From Bretschneidera sinensis (Eukaryota; Streptophyta; Magnoliopsida; Brassicales; Akaniaceae), in assembly GCA_023935145.1 (NCBI GenBank), contig CM043698.1:62597001-62661000 (forward strand): a stretch of DNA of 64,000 nt, in the 5' to 3' direction. Within the stretch, counting starts at the first letter, position 1, and each line of letters starts with the position of its first letter. The notes under the pieces were generated by a model, which searched no databases, was not told the DNA's origin, and saw only the letters and a program-made list of their open reading frames with translations. This document shows positions 10,380 through 21,276 of this stretch, piece by piece. The position numbers and the translations under genes are program-made.

Positions 10380-10634
10380 TTGGAATATGTGAATTTTTTT
10401 ATCATATTCCAGCGCTTTGAAGCACTGAAATATGAAATGAGCATATACCGGTTAGCACCAGAATATGTAATCAACTGCACATATAACGATACTTTGAAGC
10501 GCCGTTATATGTTCTTTGAATATTGCGGCACTTGAAGGAAGTGCCACCAAAAAAGCACCGGTGGTTAATTTATTGCGGCGTTTTTGTAAAGTGCCGGAAA
10601 TAAAGTGCAGGCAAATGCCAATTATCTTGTAGTG
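10380..10634. repeat. CACTA right TIR and subterminal repeat region
   Basis: Motifs such as AGCGCTTTGAAGCACTG, CCGGTTAGCACC, GAAGCGCCGTTATATG and AAGCACCGGTGG repeat between 10,395 and 10,600. They mirror the left subterminal words. The TIR ends …CTTGTAGTG at 10,634 and abuts the TTG target duplication. Confidence 0.8.
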
Positions 10635-10837
10635 TTGCCATGGCCAAAACACCCTCGTAACTTTGATTTCCACCAATAAAGCCACTCATGTGGATTAAGA
10701 AAGCCAGGGATTCCTGTCTGTTTCGAGAGCTCATCATCCCTTAAACCTCGCCACTGAGCTGGGAGAGCCTTCCGGCTCTCGAATCTATCAGGAGATACTA
10801 CCATTGCCTGCACTCGCCAACGTTTGCTCCTGTCATC
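10635..10837 (-). pseudogene. MYG1: MYG1-like exonuclease pseudogene, last exon, split by CACTA
   Basis: MYG1 (UPF0160) proteins are DHH-fold 3'-5' exonucleases that act on RNA in nucleus and mitochondria. Acceptor GTGCAG (- strand) leads into DDRSKRWRVQAMVVSPDRFE, then ALPAQWRGLRDDELSKQTGI, the conserved C-terminal block of the family. After GIPG the frame is lost: about two bases are missing where CVFV is normally found. The sequence then matches again in the next frame as HMSGFIGGNQSYEGVLAMA, where the CACTA element is inserted. The family tail resumes at 4,464-4,486. The gene is thus broken both by a small deletion and by the transposon. The unit-2 copy is at 27,628-27,830. Confidence 0.85.
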
Positions 10838-11153
10838 CTGCACATTACATTATGATAATTATACAGAAAACTCATCTCAACTAAACTTTGCAATCAGCAC
10901 CTAATCTGAAACATAAATAAACCAGGTGATAGGGATAAAGAAAAGAAAACATATAGCTCCCAAGATTATATTATCACTTCTTTAAACAAAGAAGTACTCA
11001 ACCAAATAATTATCATTTTCACTTCAAAGTAGAATCCAGTCTTTGCTCTATAAAGAAAAAGAAGTGGAATTGATCTGCACTAATACAATCTCTATGACCA
11101 ACATCTTTTTTGGTAGGTGGCGGGAGCATCAGAAGATAGATATAAATACATAC
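10838..11153 (-). other. MYG1 last intron (remnant)
   Basis: This lies between the last exon's acceptor (about 10,838-10,840) and the donor GTATGT read on the - strand at 11,148-11,153. It is non-coding and AT-rich, as expected of an intron. No inserted element is seen in it. Confidence 0.6.
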
Positions 11154-11160
11154 CTGATAA
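11154..11160 (-). pseudogene. MYG1: MYG1 penultimate exon, 3' edge, with donor
   Basis: These bases (CTGATAA on +) hold the last exon bases before the donor GTATGT and one copy of the GATAA target duplication of the Copia element. Without the element, the exon reads …KYVLYQ and splices in phase to DDRSKRW of the last exon. That agrees with the MYG1 family order (…VIY/VLYQDE-RSKQWRVQ). Confidence 0.7.
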
Positions 11161-11424
11161 TGTTAAGAATTGTAAAGTCCATTATTGGTGCATAATATCT
11201 GGGATCTCCATTTATCATGGTATAATGTCTGGGATCTCCATTTATTATAGTCAACCCACCATTATTCTCTTTTATTCTCCTTTACTTATTTTCCTTTTTT
11301 TATACGTAGGAATTTAAATAGCACTAACAACACATGCTATATTTTAGGATCTAAATTAGTCTCTGTATTGTATATATATTTCTTTTTTCCTCAATGAATG
11401 ATATACAAAAATTCATTCTTTTCA
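11161..11424 (+). repeat. Copia 5' LTR (264 bp) with an internal duplication
   Basis: It begins TGTTAAGAAT and ends in CA. It is about 30 bp longer than the 3' LTR because the words TCTGGGATCTCCATTTAT and flanking ATAAT are duplicated in tandem (about 11,194-11,255). Confidence 0.9.
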
Positions 11425-11436
11425 TGGTATCAGAGC
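11425..11436 (+). other. Copia primer-binding site
   Basis: TGGTATCAGAGC immediately follows the 5' LTR. It is complementary to the 3' end of plant initiator tRNA-Met, the usual primer for Copia elements. Confidence 0.9.
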
Positions 11437-11501
11437 AACCACGATTCTGAACCTTTATTTTTCAAACACAATAATCATCATCCTTCTTCTAGCCGACACT
11501 C

Positions 11502-12548
11502 ATGGCAGAAAAAGATACCTAAATAATCCTAGACTCATCCAAGCATGAGGACAACAACTATAACAATCCAAATGACCCATTTTACCTTCATCACTCCGAC
11601 CAACCTGGGCTCATACTCGTCACACAATCGCTGACCGAAGAAAATTACAGCACCTGAAGCCGTGCTATGCTCATGGCTCTCAACATCAAGAACAAAGAAA
11701 GCTTTGTTAATGGCACCATTCGACAGCCACCATTGAATTCCACCGCAGAAATCCAATAATGGAAGCGTTGCAACAACCTTGTAAAGGCATGGATTTTCAA
11801 TTGAACCTCGAAAGATATTAAAGCAAGCATAATATACATTGACAGTGCTTATGAAATCTGGTTTGATTTGAAAGAACGATTTTCACACACTAATAGTGCC
11901 CATCTTTTCCATGTTGAAGAAGCCATTCATGATTGTAAACAAGACAACATGACAATAAGTGCTTATTATACCAACCTGAACGGTCTTTGGGATGAACGTG
12001 ATATACTGTGTTGCATCCCAACCTGCACTTGCGGCACTGTGAAAGAGGTTTTGCAATTCCAACAAAGTCAAAAGACCATAAAGTTTCTCATGGGGCTTAC
12101 TAAAACCTATACTACTGTTCGAGGACAAATTCTACTCGTGGATCCTCTTCCTACCGTCAACAAAGTGCATTCTCTTATTCTCCAGGATGAAAAACAGCGA
12201 GGAATATCAAAGGGAAACGAGATGGTACCTGAAACTACAGCATTTTCTATAAGGAACAACTCACGAAATTCTAAGAGAATTTTCACACCCAAAAATCCTC
12301 ACTTAAAATGTGGTATTTGTGACAAACTTGGGCACACTTCAGAGACATGCCAAGCACATCTTAAGTGTGATCATTGCGGTTGGAAAGGTCACACTATTGA
12401 TATGTGTCGAAAGCTGCAAAGGATGAAGTTTGCAGGTGGTAAATCGGATCAGCAATCGTATAAAAACTTTCCCTCCAAAGCCAATCATGTTGATGTCAAC
12501 ACAACAACACCTTCCAACTCCTTCACTTTCACAGCAGAACAGTACTAG
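11502..12548 (+). pseudogene. gag: Copia gag, with premature stops (copy 1)
   Basis: One frame runs from ATG 11,502 (MAEKDT-stop) through the Retrotran_gag_3-like segment (NPNDPFYLHHSDQPG, SRAMLMALNIKNKESF) and a UBN2-like region. Two CX2CX4HX4C zinc knuckles follow (CGICDKLGHTSETC and CDHCGWKGHTIDMC). In-frame stops occur before 11,868, at places where TGG (Trp) or CAA (Gln) is expected. The longest open part is 11,868-12,548. It forms the nucleocapsid precursor in active elements. Pol follows in the same frame after TAG at 12,546-12,548. Confidence 0.85.
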
Positions 12549-12554
12549 AATCTC

Positions 12555-14358
12555 ATGACAATGCTTAATGGGAATAAGTCTAATTCTATGGCCAATCTCG
12601 TTGGTAGTGCATCTGCTATGAGTGATCTCTTAGGTACAACCTTATGTGCTTCTGTATTTAACAAAGAAATATATTGGATACTTGACACAGGAGCCACATA
12701 TCATATGGCCTGCTCCGCTGATTTATTGACTACAAAATCTCGTGTTACCAATCAAACCGTGTATATTCCCAATGGAGCAATTGCCGCTGTCACTCACATA
12801 GGCAGCATCCATTTTGCTGATTTTTCATTACATGATGTGCTATGTGTTCCTTCCTTTAAATTGAACTTAATTTCTATTAGCAAACTTGCTTGCAACACTC
12901 ACTACCTTGCCACATTCACTAATGATACTTGTATGCTACAGGACCAACGATCGGGGAAGATGATTGGGACGGGAACTGAACGAGGAGAACTTTACTACCT
13001 TGATACTCCACAGAAAACCAGATCCAACTCTGTCACTGCAGCAACCTTTCACTCCCCAAAACTTTGGCATCAACGTCTTGGTCATCATTCAAATAAGAGT
13101 TTTCGTTTGCTTTCTCATTCTATTTCAAACATAATGTTTTGTGATGTTTCTGATTGTTTAATTTTCCCATTAGCTAAGCAGACTCGTTCTAAATTTCCAT
13201 TAAGTTCAATCCAAACTCATGCACCTTTTGAATTGATTCATGTTGATATATGGGGAGGATACCATGTTCCTTCACTCAGTGGGGCACAATATTTCCATAC
13301 CATTGTTGATAATTACACTCGTTACACATGGATTTTTTTGATGCATCATAAGTCAGACACTCATAGATATATCACTACATTCATGAATTTCGTTGAGACT
13401 TAATTTTCCTTGAAAGTTAAGATTCTTCGTAGTGATAATGGTTCTGAATTGAAATGAAATTTTTTGATTTGGATAAAAGGATCATTCATGAAACTAGTTG
13501 TGTCTCCACTCCAAAACAAAATGGAGTAGCCGAGAGAAAACACCGACACCTCCTAAATGTGGCAAGAGCTCTATTATTTTAAGCCAATCTTCCTAAGAAA
13601 TTTTGGGGAGATGCCATTTTAACTGCCACTTATCTCATCAACCGAACACCGACACCTCTCCTTAAAGGAAAAACACCTTTTGAGATGCTTTTTAACAAAA
13701 AGCCCAAATATGATCATTTGTGAGTTTTCGGATGCTTGTGCTTTGCCTCCACACACCACCATCGCCCCACAAAGTTTGATGCTTGAGCCACACGTTGTCT
13801 CTTCTTAGGATATCCATACGGCCAAAAAGGCTACCGGGTTTATGATCTTTCAACTGGTAAAATTTTTGTATCCCATGATGTTTCTTTTCATGAGAATATT
13901 TTTCCTTTTCCATCTTCCGCTGCAAATTCTCAACATGTGTTTCCTCATACTCAACCACAAACATATGATGATGACAACTCTAATTCTCCACCTTCTTCCA
14001 ATTCTACTACTGAATCATTTTCTCCAAGACCCATTTCTCATGAAACATCCCTTTCAAATCCATCTTCACTGAGTATTGCTCCATCCATTGCCCAAAATCC
14101 TCCAACCACGTCTCTTGTTCCACAAAATCCTCCATCGCAGTTGACACGCACTACCACAACACCTGGTTATCTCTGTGAGTATCATGTTGGTATTTCTCTT
14201 CCTTCAAGGAATGTTCCATCATCTAACTCGGCATTGGTCGAAGCTACAGGTTTCACTTACCTCTTGTCTGATGTACTTTCATATGATAAATTATCACCCA
14301 AACACCATGCCTTCACCATTTCTCTTTCAGCTGAAAAGGAACCATTCTCTTTTGCATA
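12555..14358 (+). pseudogene. pol: Copia protease and integrase, with stops and a frameshift (copy 1)
   Basis: The first open part (12,555-13,403) carries the protease site ILDTGATYHM and the GAG-pre/integrase N-terminal zinc region (LWHQRLGHHSNKSF, then CDVSDC…PLAKQTRSKF). Next comes the integrase core start (FELIHVDIWGG, FHTIVDNYTRYTW). TAA at 13,401-13,403 replaces a Gln codon. The core continues as SDNGSE, then [18 protein letters not shown] and [20 protein letters not shown], broken by several TAA/TGA stops and by an indel in a T-run near 13,460. A Ser/Thr/Pro-rich spacer precedes RT. TAA at 14,357-14,359 replaces the CAA kept in copy 2. Unit 1 reads RLGHH where copy 2 keeps the usual RLGHP. 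Confidence 0.85.
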
Positions 14359-14359
14359 A

Positions 14360-15075
14360 GCAGTTTGTGACCCTAAATGGTGTCTTGCTATGCAACAAGA
14401 GCTTGCTGCTCTCAAGGAAAATGGCACATGGTCTCTTCAAACACTACCTCCTGGGAAGAAACTGATTGGATGCAAATGGGTATACAAGATCAAATTCAAA
14501 TCTGATGGCACTATAGAATGCTATAAGGTGAGATTGGTAGCAAAAGGATACAATCAAATTGAGGGATTAGATTACCGTGAGACTTTTGCTCCAGTTGCCA
14601 AGCTTGTGACTGTTCGTCTCCTTCTTGCCGTGGCCTCAACCCAAAATTGGCACATTCACCAACTTGATGTAAATAACACCTTCTTACATGGCGATCTTAA
14701 TGAAGATTTCTACATGGATTTACCTTCTGGTTTCGAACGAAAGGGGGAGACACGAGTTTGCAAACTTCACAAATTATTGTACGGTCTCAAACAAGCTTCT
14801 CGTCAATGGTTTATTAAACTTTCAACCGCTCTCAGACAAGCCAACTACAAACAATCAAAGGCTGATTATTCCTTGTTCGTCCGATCCCAAGATGGTAAAT
14901 TCACTGTTCTTCTCATTTATGTAGATGATGTCATTCTAGCAGGCAATAATCTACAAGACATTAATGATATCAAGTCATTTTTAAAGGATCAATTTAAATT
15001 GAAGGATCTTGGACAGTTGAAATACTTTCTAGGCATAGAAGTTGCTCGATCCAACAAAGGCATTGCTCTTTCATA
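14360..15075 (+). pseudogene. pol: Copia reverse transcriptase core (copy 1)
   Basis: An open frame of about 228 codons holds the conserved RT blocks: [67 protein letters not shown] and the catalytic [12 protein letters not shown] with both aspartates intact. It ends at TAATGA (15,074-15,079), where two codons appear to have changed from C to T. A one-base deletion next to it throws the remaining RT/RNase H into another frame. Confidence 0.9.
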
Positions 15076-15850
15076 ATGAAAATATGCTTGGAAATCCTTG
15101 AAGACGTTGGATATCTTGGTGTGAAACCAGCTTCCTTTCCCATGGAACACAACTTATCTCTTAGTAAGTTTGACGGTGACTACATTAGTGATCCTTCCTC
15201 ATATCGAAGACTTGTTGGGCGGCTGATTTATTTGACTATCACGCGACCTGACTTGGCATACGCAGTCCATGTCCTAAGTCAATTTATGGACAAACCACAG
15301 GTTCCACATTTAGACGCAGCTCATCGTGTCTTACATTATGTGAAGCAAACACCAGGTCAAGGAATTTTTCTTCCTACAACTAGTCCAATTCAATTAAATG
15401 CCTTCTGTGATGCGGATTGGGCTAGATGTTGTGATACTCGACGATCTGTTACTGGGTACTGCATACTTCTTGGCAATTCATTGATTTCTTGGAAAACCAA
15501 GAAGCAAACTACAGTGTCACGATCCAGCGCAGAAGCTGAATACCGTTCCATAGCTGCTACTTGTTGTGAAATTACTTGGTTGAAATACATTCTACAAGAT
15601 TTGGGCATCAAGCATTCATATCCAGTCAATCTATACTGTGACAATCAAGCAGCACTCCATATTGCTTCAAACCTGGTTTTTCATGAGTGAACAAAACATA
15701 TAGAGATTGATTGTCATCTTATACGGGAAAAGATTCAAGAAGAAATAATCAAAACAAAGCACTTATCCACATTACACCAGCCAACTGATATTTTTACAAA
15801 ACCTTTGAGTTTTTCACAATTTTCGACATTACTTGGCAAGTTAGGAATTA
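15076..15850 (+). pseudogene. pol: Copia RT end and RNase H (copy 1)
   Basis: The frame from 15,076 carries [35 protein letters not shown], then RNase [41 protein letters not shown] and [18 protein letters not shown] at about 15,688 replaces the Arg of the usual HERTKHIEID. The same frame then goes on through IDCHLIREKI and TDIFTKPL to the element end. The domain degrades the RNA strand during reverse transcription; here it cannot be made whole. Confidence 0.9.
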
Positions 15851-15868
15851 TCAACATACATTCCAAAC

Positions 15869-15879
15869 TTGAGGGGGAC
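15869..15879 (+). other. Copia polypurine tract
   Basis: A purine-rich run (TTGAGGGGGAC) directly precedes the 3' LTR, where plus-strand DNA synthesis starts in this class. Confidence 0.8.
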
Positions 15880-16113
15880 TGTTAAGAATTGTAAAGTCCA
15901 TTATTGGTGCATAGTATCTGGGATCTCCATTTATTACAGTTACCCCACCATTATTCTCTTTTATTCTCCTTTACTTATTTTCTTTTTTTTATACATAGGA
16001 ATTTAAATAGCATTGACAGCACATGTTATATTTTAGGATCTAAATTAGTCTTTATATTGTATATGTATTTTCTTTTTCCTCAATTAATAATATACATAAA
16101 TTCATTCTTTTCA
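15880..16113 (+). repeat. Copia 3' LTR (234 bp)
   Basis: It starts TGTTAAGAAT and ends TTCTTTTCA, followed by GATAA, the target duplication. It lacks the small internal duplication of the 5' LTR. Confidence 0.9.
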
Positions 16114-16183
16114 GATAAAGAACATATTTGATAAGAGGCTCAATTTTCATCTCCTGCTTAAGCTCAAATAAGTGAAGCTTCCA
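16114..16183 (-). pseudogene. MYG1: MYG1 penultimate exon, 5' part
   Basis: On the - strand, acceptor TTGTGCAG leads into WKLHLFELKQEMKIEPLIKY and VLY, ending at the Copia target site. MYG1 proteins have PWKLHLFELEEE…IKYVLYQDE at this point, so both identity and frame are clear. The exon itself is undamaged apart from the insertion. Upstream MYG1 exons should lie further right, but I could not recognise any before the duplicated segment ends. Confidence 0.85.
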
Positions 16184-16930
16184 CTGCACAATACAAAAGT
16201 CAAATCACAATCTCCACTAACTAGAATATATACCAACTGTAGACAGCCATGTGAAATTGTAAACATAAAATGCCTAATATTTCTATTCAGGAAAAATGAA
16301 ACCCAATTTATGGCCGAAGGATAATCTTGAGCAGAATTATCCAATGACAGCATCACCAGGCTACTACTACTTTATGTTTACTGCAAGTTGCAACTAATGC
16401 ATCTTTCATTTCCTCCAATAAATCAAATCTCTTATCAGGAATTTATTGACTCAAACAGAGCACTGCATACAAAATTTCTTTAAAAAACTAATCTTTCTCT
16501 CCAATTTCTGGGTAACTAAATAGCCAAAAAGATGAAAAAGAGAAGAGATTGAGAAGTGAGAAGAGACCGAGAATACCTGGTCAAACAGAGCACTGCATAC
16601 AAAATTCCTAAAAAAAACTAAGCTCTCTATGATTTTTGGGTTATTATGTGCTTTTTTAACAGTTTGGGCCACCTAAACAAAGCAATCTCCAGGTACTACT
16701 GTCCATGACATTTAAACAAACATGTACATGGCAAATTAGGATTTTATACTTTACAATGGTATTTCGTTTTTTATAGAGGATAAATTACGAATTTAATTCT
16801 AATAACAAAAAAATAAATAAATAATTATACATTGATTTTCTCGTCTTTTCAGAGAATGAACACCAAAAAAAATGTTATGCCTTTATTAATAGTATAGGTT
16901 TATGTATTATTATTTTATATTATTTTTAAA
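16184..16930 (-). other. MYG1 intron-like sequence with a 130-bp-period repeat
   Basis: No clear exon is seen. The block TCAAACAGAGCACTGCATAC with flanking AAAATT occurs at 16,451 and 16,581 with a similar A/T-rich tail. On the - strand each copy gives a weak acceptor-like TATGCAG. An open patch (RFDLLEEMKDALVATC) near 16,395-16,440 is coding-like but does not match any MYG1 part I know. Confidence 0.4.
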
Positions 16931-16935
16931 AAATT

Positions 16936-17138
16936 ACTCCCTTGTCCTATAATGTTTATTTTTTACTATTCATTTAATTAAATAATTAATTTTAAATTAA
17001 TAAATAATTTAGTTTTTAAAATATATTTTTATAAAATATATTAATTCTAATTTTATTTTAAGAAAATATTTGAATAAAATAATGGTCAAAATTGCATAAA
17101 AAATCAAAATAAATAAACAATGCGAGACAAAAAAAATG
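16936..17138. mobile_element. Stowaway-like MITE (about 200 bp, copy 1)
   Basis: It starts ACTCCCTTGTCCTATAATG after TA and ends with the imperfect inverse (…CATTGTTTATTTT read back) before TA. The inverted ends, TA target, small size and AT-rich body suit a Stowaway/Mariner-type MITE. The inverted match is imperfect. A matching copy is at about 33,929-34,131. Confidence 0.5.
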
Positions 17139-17139
17139 T

Positions 17140-18099
17140 AATTATTATAGTGACAATAGTATCCTTACTAAAAGCAAAATGAATAAAAAAATAATTAACC
17201 AAATACATCATAATCTGTGAATTTTTGAATAGAAATAATTTATAGACGGTAATATTGATAGAATATGATTTTTAAATGTCAAAATCAATACGATTTAAAA
17301 TGATAAAATTATCTTTATATTATTTTTTCTTGTTTTCTATCATTTAAGATAATTTTGTTAATTTAAATGATATTATTATGACATTAACAAATCATGATCC
17401 GATAATATCATCTTAAAAATGATAATTAACAATTATGTTAGTGTTTGAATAAATCTAAACATTTGAACATGATTAGGAAAATGAAAAATAATAGTATCAT
17501 TTTTAATTTATTTCATATTAATGGTCACCTAATATCACATACGACTTTGCACTTGTCGTCATACAATGTACGCACTCAATTTTTGTTTTTCTTAGCACAT
17601 TTTTATCCTAAAAGGTTTTATAAGAGATTATTTAAAACACGAAGTTAAAATGAAAAACACGTGATGCATTTTGAGACAAAACAAAAAAAATAATGATGCA
17701 ATAACATAAAAATCCATTTAATTACATTACCGTAAATATTAAATACAAATTGTACAGCGACCAGGTAACTCTATCAATGCTCTAATTTGGTACTTAAATA
17801 AATCCATTTTGTACCCTTTTCAAACTTAATTAATGTAGTTTTGGAACATGCTTAAAACTACAATTCACATAAGAGAGGGTCACAATCAAAAGCACTTTTT
17901 TGCCTTTTGTCTTTTGAAAGTGAGTCTTGAATTGTCTCTAACCAAGAGGAACAGCTAACAAACGTACGGATAATACAATACAAGACATGGACAAAATTAT
18001 AATAGAATTGAGATTAATATGTAATATGATAAATATGGATTAAAGTAAGATTAAAAATTTAAGTATCAAAATAATTTAATTCTATTTATTATCTTTAAT
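17140..18099. other. AT-rich intergenic sequence without a recognisable gene
   Basis: Only short AT-driven frames are present. No TIR, LTR or coding-like stretch was recognised. Unit 2 has the same sequence near 34,133-35,080, with a deletion of about 12 bp at the position of 17,563 (CATACAATGTACGC against TGTACGC). Confidence 0.5.
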
Positions 18100-18945
18100 A
18101 ATCTTTAATTTTTTTATAAACTTTAAAATTTATTAATAATAATAATAATAATAATTATTATTATTAAATTAATATTTTTATCATCATAATTAAACTACAT
18201 ATTATTATAATTAATAATCATAATAATTATTATTGTTAGCATTATAATTATTAATTATAATTATAATATTATTGTAATTATAAGAATAATATTATTATAA
18301 ATAAAATTATATTATTACAATTATAATAGTTACTATCATTATCATTATTATAATAACAATTATTATTATCACCATTAAAAATTTATTACATTTATTATCA
18401 TAATAATAATTATTATTATAAATCCTACTAATAGAGTAATAAATTATATTTATTATTAAATTATTATTTTTATCATCATAATTATAATAATTATTATTCT
18501 AATTGCCATAATAATATTTTTTAATTATAATTTATTAAGAATAATAATAATTATTATTATCATAATAATTGATATTATTAATATAATTAATGTAATTATT
18601 ATTTTTATCATTATCATTATTATTGTAATTATTATGATAATTATTACTATAATATTATGATAAATAAGATTATATTATAATTATAATTATAAGTATTATT
18701 ATAATATTATTATAATTATGATAAAAATAATATTATAATTATTATAGTTATTATATTTAATATTATAATAATAGTATTTATTATTATAATAATATTACTA
18801 TTATCATTATTATTATAATAATAAATATTTTTATTAAAAATAATATTATAATATAGTAAAAAAATACTTTAAATAATATTATAATAATTATAATAATTAT
18901 AACCATTATTTCTATTATTATTATTATTATTATTCAAGTGTAAAA
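18100..18945. repeat. Extreme AT tract (AAT/ATT low complexity, copy 1)
   Basis: About 0.85 kb consists almost wholly of A and T in AAT, ATT, TTA and TAA words, with only scattered C or G. Strands alternate, so many short hairpins are possible. No coding potential. Such tracts are prone to replication stalling and slippage. The unit-2 copy (35,080-35,913) is nearly identical, with a short deletion near its right end. Confidence 0.9.
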
Positions 18946-18959
18946 ATGGTAAAAGAAAA

Positions 18960-19150
18960 TTTTTAGTCTCACATGCATGAGATATATTCTATCTCATCGG
19001 GGGAGGTGTGACAAAAAAGGTGGGATTAAGACTATTTTTATTCCACCTTAATCCAACATGAATAATAAATCCCTCCAACCAAATGAGGGATAACTATTCA
19101 TGTGGGATTAAGTTAGTCCAATCCCATCTTAATTTCACCAACCAAACAGC
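18960..19150. repeat. Short palindromic AT-rich block before the tandem array
   Basis: GTGGGATTAAG and its inverse CTTAATCCCAC-like words (…GGTGGGATTAAGAC…CCACCTTAATCC…) recur around 19,015-19,130. This suits a small foldback element. The borders are not clear. Confidence 0.4.
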
Positions 19151-19153
19151 CCC

Positions 19154-21237
19154 TTACAATTTTATTGGTAATAAATAAAAATAATAATCCTATGTAGGTC
19201 ATTTCTTATGGGAATAGCGGACTTTGTCTACTTATATTGCACGCAAAATTTATAATTTTCATTTAAGAAGACTGAACATAAAGAATTATACTACATAAAA
19301 AAGAAATAACATTGATCCAACAAAAGTTTAAATTTAGTTCTAAAAAGAGGGAAAAGCCTTGACAGTTGGATGTGGAACCCAACCTAAAAAATCTTTGTTT
19401 ACTTAGAGTTTGAATTTGATTATGTATGTATGACATACACATTTATTGTTCAACATATATGTTCTTCGCTCGCTTACAATTTCATTGGTAATAAATAAAA
19501 ATAATTATCCTATGTTGGTAATTTCTTTTGGGAATAGTGGACCTTGTCTATTTATATTGTATGCACAATTTATAATTTCTCTTTAGAAGACTGAACATAA
19601 AGAATTATAATCCATAAAGAAGAAATCAAATTGATCCAATAAAAGTTTAAGTTTAGTTCTAGAAAGAGAGAAAAGCCTTGACAGTTGGACGTGGAACCCA
19701 ACCTAAAAAATCTTTGTTTATTTGGAGTTTGAATTTGATTATGCATATATGACATACACATAGATTCTTCGTCCACTTACAATTTTATTGGTAATAAATA
19801 AAAATAATTATCTTATGTAGGTCTTTTCTTTTGGGAAAAGTGGACCTTGTCTATTTATATTGCACACACAATTTATAATTTCTCTTTAGAAGATCGAACA
19901 TAAAGAATTATATTCCATAAACAAATCGAATTGATCAAACAAAAGTTTAAGTTTAGATCTAGAAATAGGTAAAAGCCTTGACAATTGGACGTGGAACCCA
20001 ACCTAAAAAATCTTTGTTTACTTAGGAGTTTGAATTTGATAATGCATGTATGACATACACATATCGTTCAACATATATATATATATATTTTTTGCTCACT
20101 TACAATTTCACTGGTAATAAATAAAATAATTATCTTATGTAGGTTATTTTCTCTGGGAATAGTGGACCTTATCTATTTATATTGCACACATAATTTATAA
20201 TTTCTCTTTAGTAGACCGGACAACAAGAATTATATTCCATGAAAAAGAAATCAAATTGATACAACGAAAGTTCAACTTTGTTTCTAAAAAAGGGTATACT
20301 TGATAGCTGGATGTGGCACAAAACCTAAAATATATTTGTTTACTTGGAGTTTGAATTTGATTATGCACGTATGATACATACACATATATTGTTTAACGTA
20401 TATAATCTTCGTCCATTTACAATTTCACTAGTAATAAATAAAAATAATTATCCTACATAGGTAATTTATTTTGATAATAGTGGACCTTATCTATTTATAT
20501 TGCATGCATAATTTATAATTTCTCTTTAGCAGACCAAACAACAAGAATTATAGTCCATGAAAAAGAAATCAAATTGATACAACAAAAGTTCAACTTTGGT
20601 TCTAAAAAGATGGTATAGGCCTTGACAGTTGGATGTGGAACAAAACTTAAAAAATCTTTGTTTACTTGGAGTTTGAATTTGATTATGGATGTATATCACA
20701 TACACACACACACAAAATCACACACACACAATTAGCCTGCATAACAGAAAAAAATTATACTCCTTGAAAAATAAATAAAAAATTATACTCCTTGAAAAAT
20801 AAATCAAATTGATCCAACAAAACTTTAATTTTGGTTCTAGAAAGAGGGTACAAGTCTTGATAGTTGGTTGTGGAACCCAAACCTAAAAAATCTCTGTTTA
20901 TTTGGAGTTTAAATTTGATTATGAATGAATGATACATACATATATATCGTTCAATATAAGTATCCTTCTCCCATTGACAATTTCACAGGTAATAAATAAA
21001 AATAATTATCCTACATAGGCCATTTCTTATGGATTAGTGGACCTTATATATTTATATTGTGCACACGATTTATAATTTCTTTTTAGAAACCGAATAGATT
21101 GAATTATACTTTATGAAAAAAAATCAAATTGATCGAAAAAAAATTTAATTTTGGTTCTAGAAAAAGGGCATAGGCCTTGACAGCTGATCGTGGGACCCAA
21201 TCTAATTAAAAAAAATCTGTTTACTTGGAGTTTAACT
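19154..21237. repeat. Tandem array of about 320-bp units, seven copies (copy 1)
   Basis: Units start at about 19,154, 19,474, 19,777, 20,100, 20,417, 20,735 (5' truncated) and 20,974. Each has TTACAATTTYAYTGGTAATA, GTGGACCTTRTCTATTTATA, a run near ATTGATCCAACAAAAGTTTAA, CTTGACAGTTGGATGTGGAA and TTTGAATTTGATTATG. Units differ by roughly 10-20 percent by eye. The array is non-coding satellite-like DNA. Small AT and CA microsatellites (20,074-20,091; 20,698-20,732) lie within it. The duplicate array is at 36,130-38,215. Confidence 0.9.
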
Positions 21238-21276
21238 CATTGTTAACTTCATTTCTTTGTGCAAAAAAAGTCTTTA

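Larger units (their letters stand above)
4487..10634 (-). mobile_element. CACTA (En/Spm) DNA transposon, complete ends, 6.1 kb, non-autonomous
   Basis: The left end reads CACTACAGGATAAAAGG and the right end, reverse-complemented, reads CACTACAAGATAATTGG, a classic CACTA terminal inverted repeat. The element is flanked by TTG on both sides (4484-4486, 10,635-10,637), the 3-bp target duplication expected for this superfamily. Short subterminal motifs around GGCACTT, AGCGCC and CCGGTATAT repeat inside both ends. It encodes a Ptta/En-Spm-type accessory protein (5,110-6,256, -), but I find no TNP2/Transposase_21 catalytic ORF, so it would need a partner element. The middle (6,700-9,860) holds exon-like fragments on both strands that look like captured host sequence. 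It interrupts the last exon of MYG1. Confidence 0.9.
11161..16113 (+). mobile_element. Ty1/copia LTR retrotransposon, complete ends, decayed ORFs (copy 1)
   Basis: LTRs at 11,161-11,424 and 15,880-16,113 both start TGTTAAGAAT and end TTCTTTTCA. The element is flanked by the 5-bp duplication GATAA (11,156-11,160 and 16,114-16,118). A primer site TGGTATCAGAGC (11,425-11,436, initiator-Met tRNA type) follows the 5' LTR, and a purine tract precedes the 3' LTR. Domain order is gag, protease, integrase, RT, RNase H, the Copia order. Both LTRs differ at many sites (several percent by eye), and the ORFs have many stops, so the insertion is old and dead. It sits inside the MYG1 penultimate exon. Confidence 0.95.

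Noticed and set aside
11883..12292. - strand ORFs opposite Copia gag (and the same in unit 2)
   Set aside because: These are shadows of the real + strand gag frame, which has zinc knuckles and family motifs.
19570..20937. Four - strand ORFs of 60-68 aa with similar sequences
   Set aside because: Each is the same frame of one 320-bp tandem unit. The sequence drifts like non-coding DNA, with frame-breaking indels between units.
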